Source of the DNA: Macrostomum hystrix
Taxonomy: Eukaryota; Platyhelminthes; Macrostomidae
Assembly: GCA_950097015.1 (NCBI GenBank)
Contig: CATNEN010000007.1
Span: 11,285,001-11,349,000, forward strand
DNA length: 64,000 bases
Direction of reading: 5' to 3'
The notes under the pieces were generated by a model. It searched no databases and was not told the DNA's origin. It saw only the letters and a program-made list of their open reading frames with translations. Numbering within the stretch: the first letter of the stretch is position 1; each line of letters begins with the position of its first letter. The translations under genes were made by a program, and so were the position numbers. Below, piece by piece: positions 62,841 through 64,000 of this stretch.

Positions 62841-64000
62841 CTACTTCTTGGTCTCTGAGCTGACTGTCTTTACGGCGGTCTTCAGCGAGGTGCTCACCTC
62901 GGAAACCTTCAGCACCTGGATCAGCTTGTGTCCTGCAATTGGAAAGAGTTTTCGCACATTTACGGTTATGACCTGATTTTGAATTTCCATGGCCTTGAAT
63001 AATTGTACTTTTAAGGCCGCCATCAGTCTTCATGCGAACCCTTACCGGACACGAGAGCACTGAGTGTGGGATTTCCGGCGCTATCTTTTCCGCACTCGCA
63101 GCCGCTCGCCGACTTGCCATTAATAACGCAGTCGAAGCCCTTATCGCCAATATTGCGGCATCTGCCGTCCTTCTGCGCGCACTTAGCCTCCATGAGCTCG
63201 CCGCCACTGGCGGTGCACTTGTACTTAAAGCATGAGTTAGTCCATTCCTGTCCCTGCTCGTAGCGGTTTCCGGTGCTGCGATCCACACAGACGCTGATCA
63301 CACTGCCGCCAGCGCTGCTGATGTCTCTAGCCTTGTCTCCGCTGACCACCTCGTTCTTTCCCCAGCCTGCTGAGTCCTGCACGCAGATGCAGTTTTTGTG
63401 CAGCTTTCCTCCGTAATGGCACGAGTAGCTGTCCTCGTTCAGCGCCTTGCAGGTCTTGTCAGACGCTTCACACTCTGCAGATTTGTTTCACGTAATGGAG
63501 CGTTATCTCAAAGTTTTTTCATCCATTTTTATTTCTTTATTTTGCTTTATCGTAAAAGCTTTATGGTGCCCCGATGACCTTGCATTTCAATAAAAACTTA
63601 CTCGGAATTCTCTTCAGTCCGGTGCTTGTGCACTCCATGACATTGCAGCCGTGGTTCCAGCGCTCGCCCTCGATGTAAACCTTCCTCGAGTCGAACGGAT
63701 CTGTGCAGCGGTTCTTGCTCTCCTTGATCTTGCAGTAGCCCCAGGATCCGGTTTCGTGCATTCGGTGGTACGAGCACCAGTACCGACCGTTGTAGGCGTC
63801 GCAGTTGTACAGCCACTTGCCCTGGTACTTGAACGGGAACACGCACTCGCGACCACTGTCCGTCAGTACTTTTTCATTAGAGGTGGCGATTGATTGATAG
63901 TGCAGGGCCTCGGCCTTCTTGCCCTTCTTGTTAACCCGACTGAACAGTCTGAAAATGAAGCAGCAAATTGAATTTAGTTAAAAAAAGGCGACAACGACTC
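62841..64000 (-). CDS. Secreted cysteine-rich protein with fibronectin type II-like domain (3' part)
   Basis: Three exons on the minus strand are in the window: 63948-63602, 63474-63046 and 62932-62841 (TAG at 62843-62841), all in phase; earlier exons lie beyond 64000. The first holds ECVFPFKYQGKWLYNCD, YWCSYHR and SWGYCKI, matching the fibronectin type II pattern CVFPF-Y-GK-C-WC-WGYC. Two or three further modules follow, each of the form VYIEGERWNHGCNVMECT and RYEQGQEWTNSCFKYKCT, with regular cysteines. They resemble fibronectin type I or VWC-like modules (as in the MIG-18-like family), but this is less certain. The tail is basic (SLKTAVKTVSSETKK). Likely an extracellular matrix or mucus protein; function inferred from domains only. 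Confidence 0.85.

Overview
The window reads as a stretch of animal nuclear genome. The genes are split by GT-AG introns, the standard stop codons are used, and the proteins are metazoan: a tolloid/BMP1 astacin protease, a Tbx2/3 T-box factor, a heparan sulfate 6-O-sulfotransferase, a DEDD-type death-effector protein and a Ly6-type GPI protein. Mobile DNA includes a BEL/Pao retroelement and a Merlin-type transposase relic. Divergence from vertebrates, GC-rich exons and the huge load of tandem repeats suggest a lophotrochozoan, possibly a free-living flatworm. That placement is inference only.

Layout. 276-1776 (+): HS6ST, two exons, 5' end unresolved. 4432-16923 (-): a complete tolloid gene, 15 coding exons whose phases all agree (1142 codons plus stop). 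17-27.9 kb: mostly intergenic minisatellites, with one small two-helix membrane protein ORF at 22721-23122 (+). 27996-38406 (-): a complete Tbx2/3-like gene, 6 coding exons (579 codons plus stop). 38.4-45.6 kb: intergenic and repeat-rich. 45610-50169 (-): a Ly6/uPAR-type GPI protein in three exons, divergently paired with a DEDD homologue at 50676-54738 (+, three exons); their start codons are 506 bp apart. 56390-57444 (+): a short single-pass membrane protein in two exons. 58.4-62.6 kb: a 51-bp satellite followed by a 5'-truncated, decayed BEL/Pao element with its 3' LTR. 62841-63948 (-): the last three exons of a secreted fibronectin-type protein that runs off the window.

The most striking property is that almost every intron longer than about 250 bp, and many intergenic gaps, carries its own minisatellite with a unit (about 10-51 bp) not obviously shared with its neighbours. 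Several arrays run to within 5-40 nt of a splice site. Introns under about 140 bp have none. The 47.2-53.3 kb segment is compositionally different (AT-rich). It holds nested DNA transposon relics and two long inverted-repeat elements instead of minisatellites.

Functional links are limited. Tolloid-family proteases act on BMP antagonists and matrix precursors outside the cell, HS6ST modifies heparan sulfate that tunes growth-factor signalling, and Tbx2/3 factors are common downstream patterning regulators. Their closeness here may be chance. All exon borders were read by eye from splice consensus, phase and family conservation.
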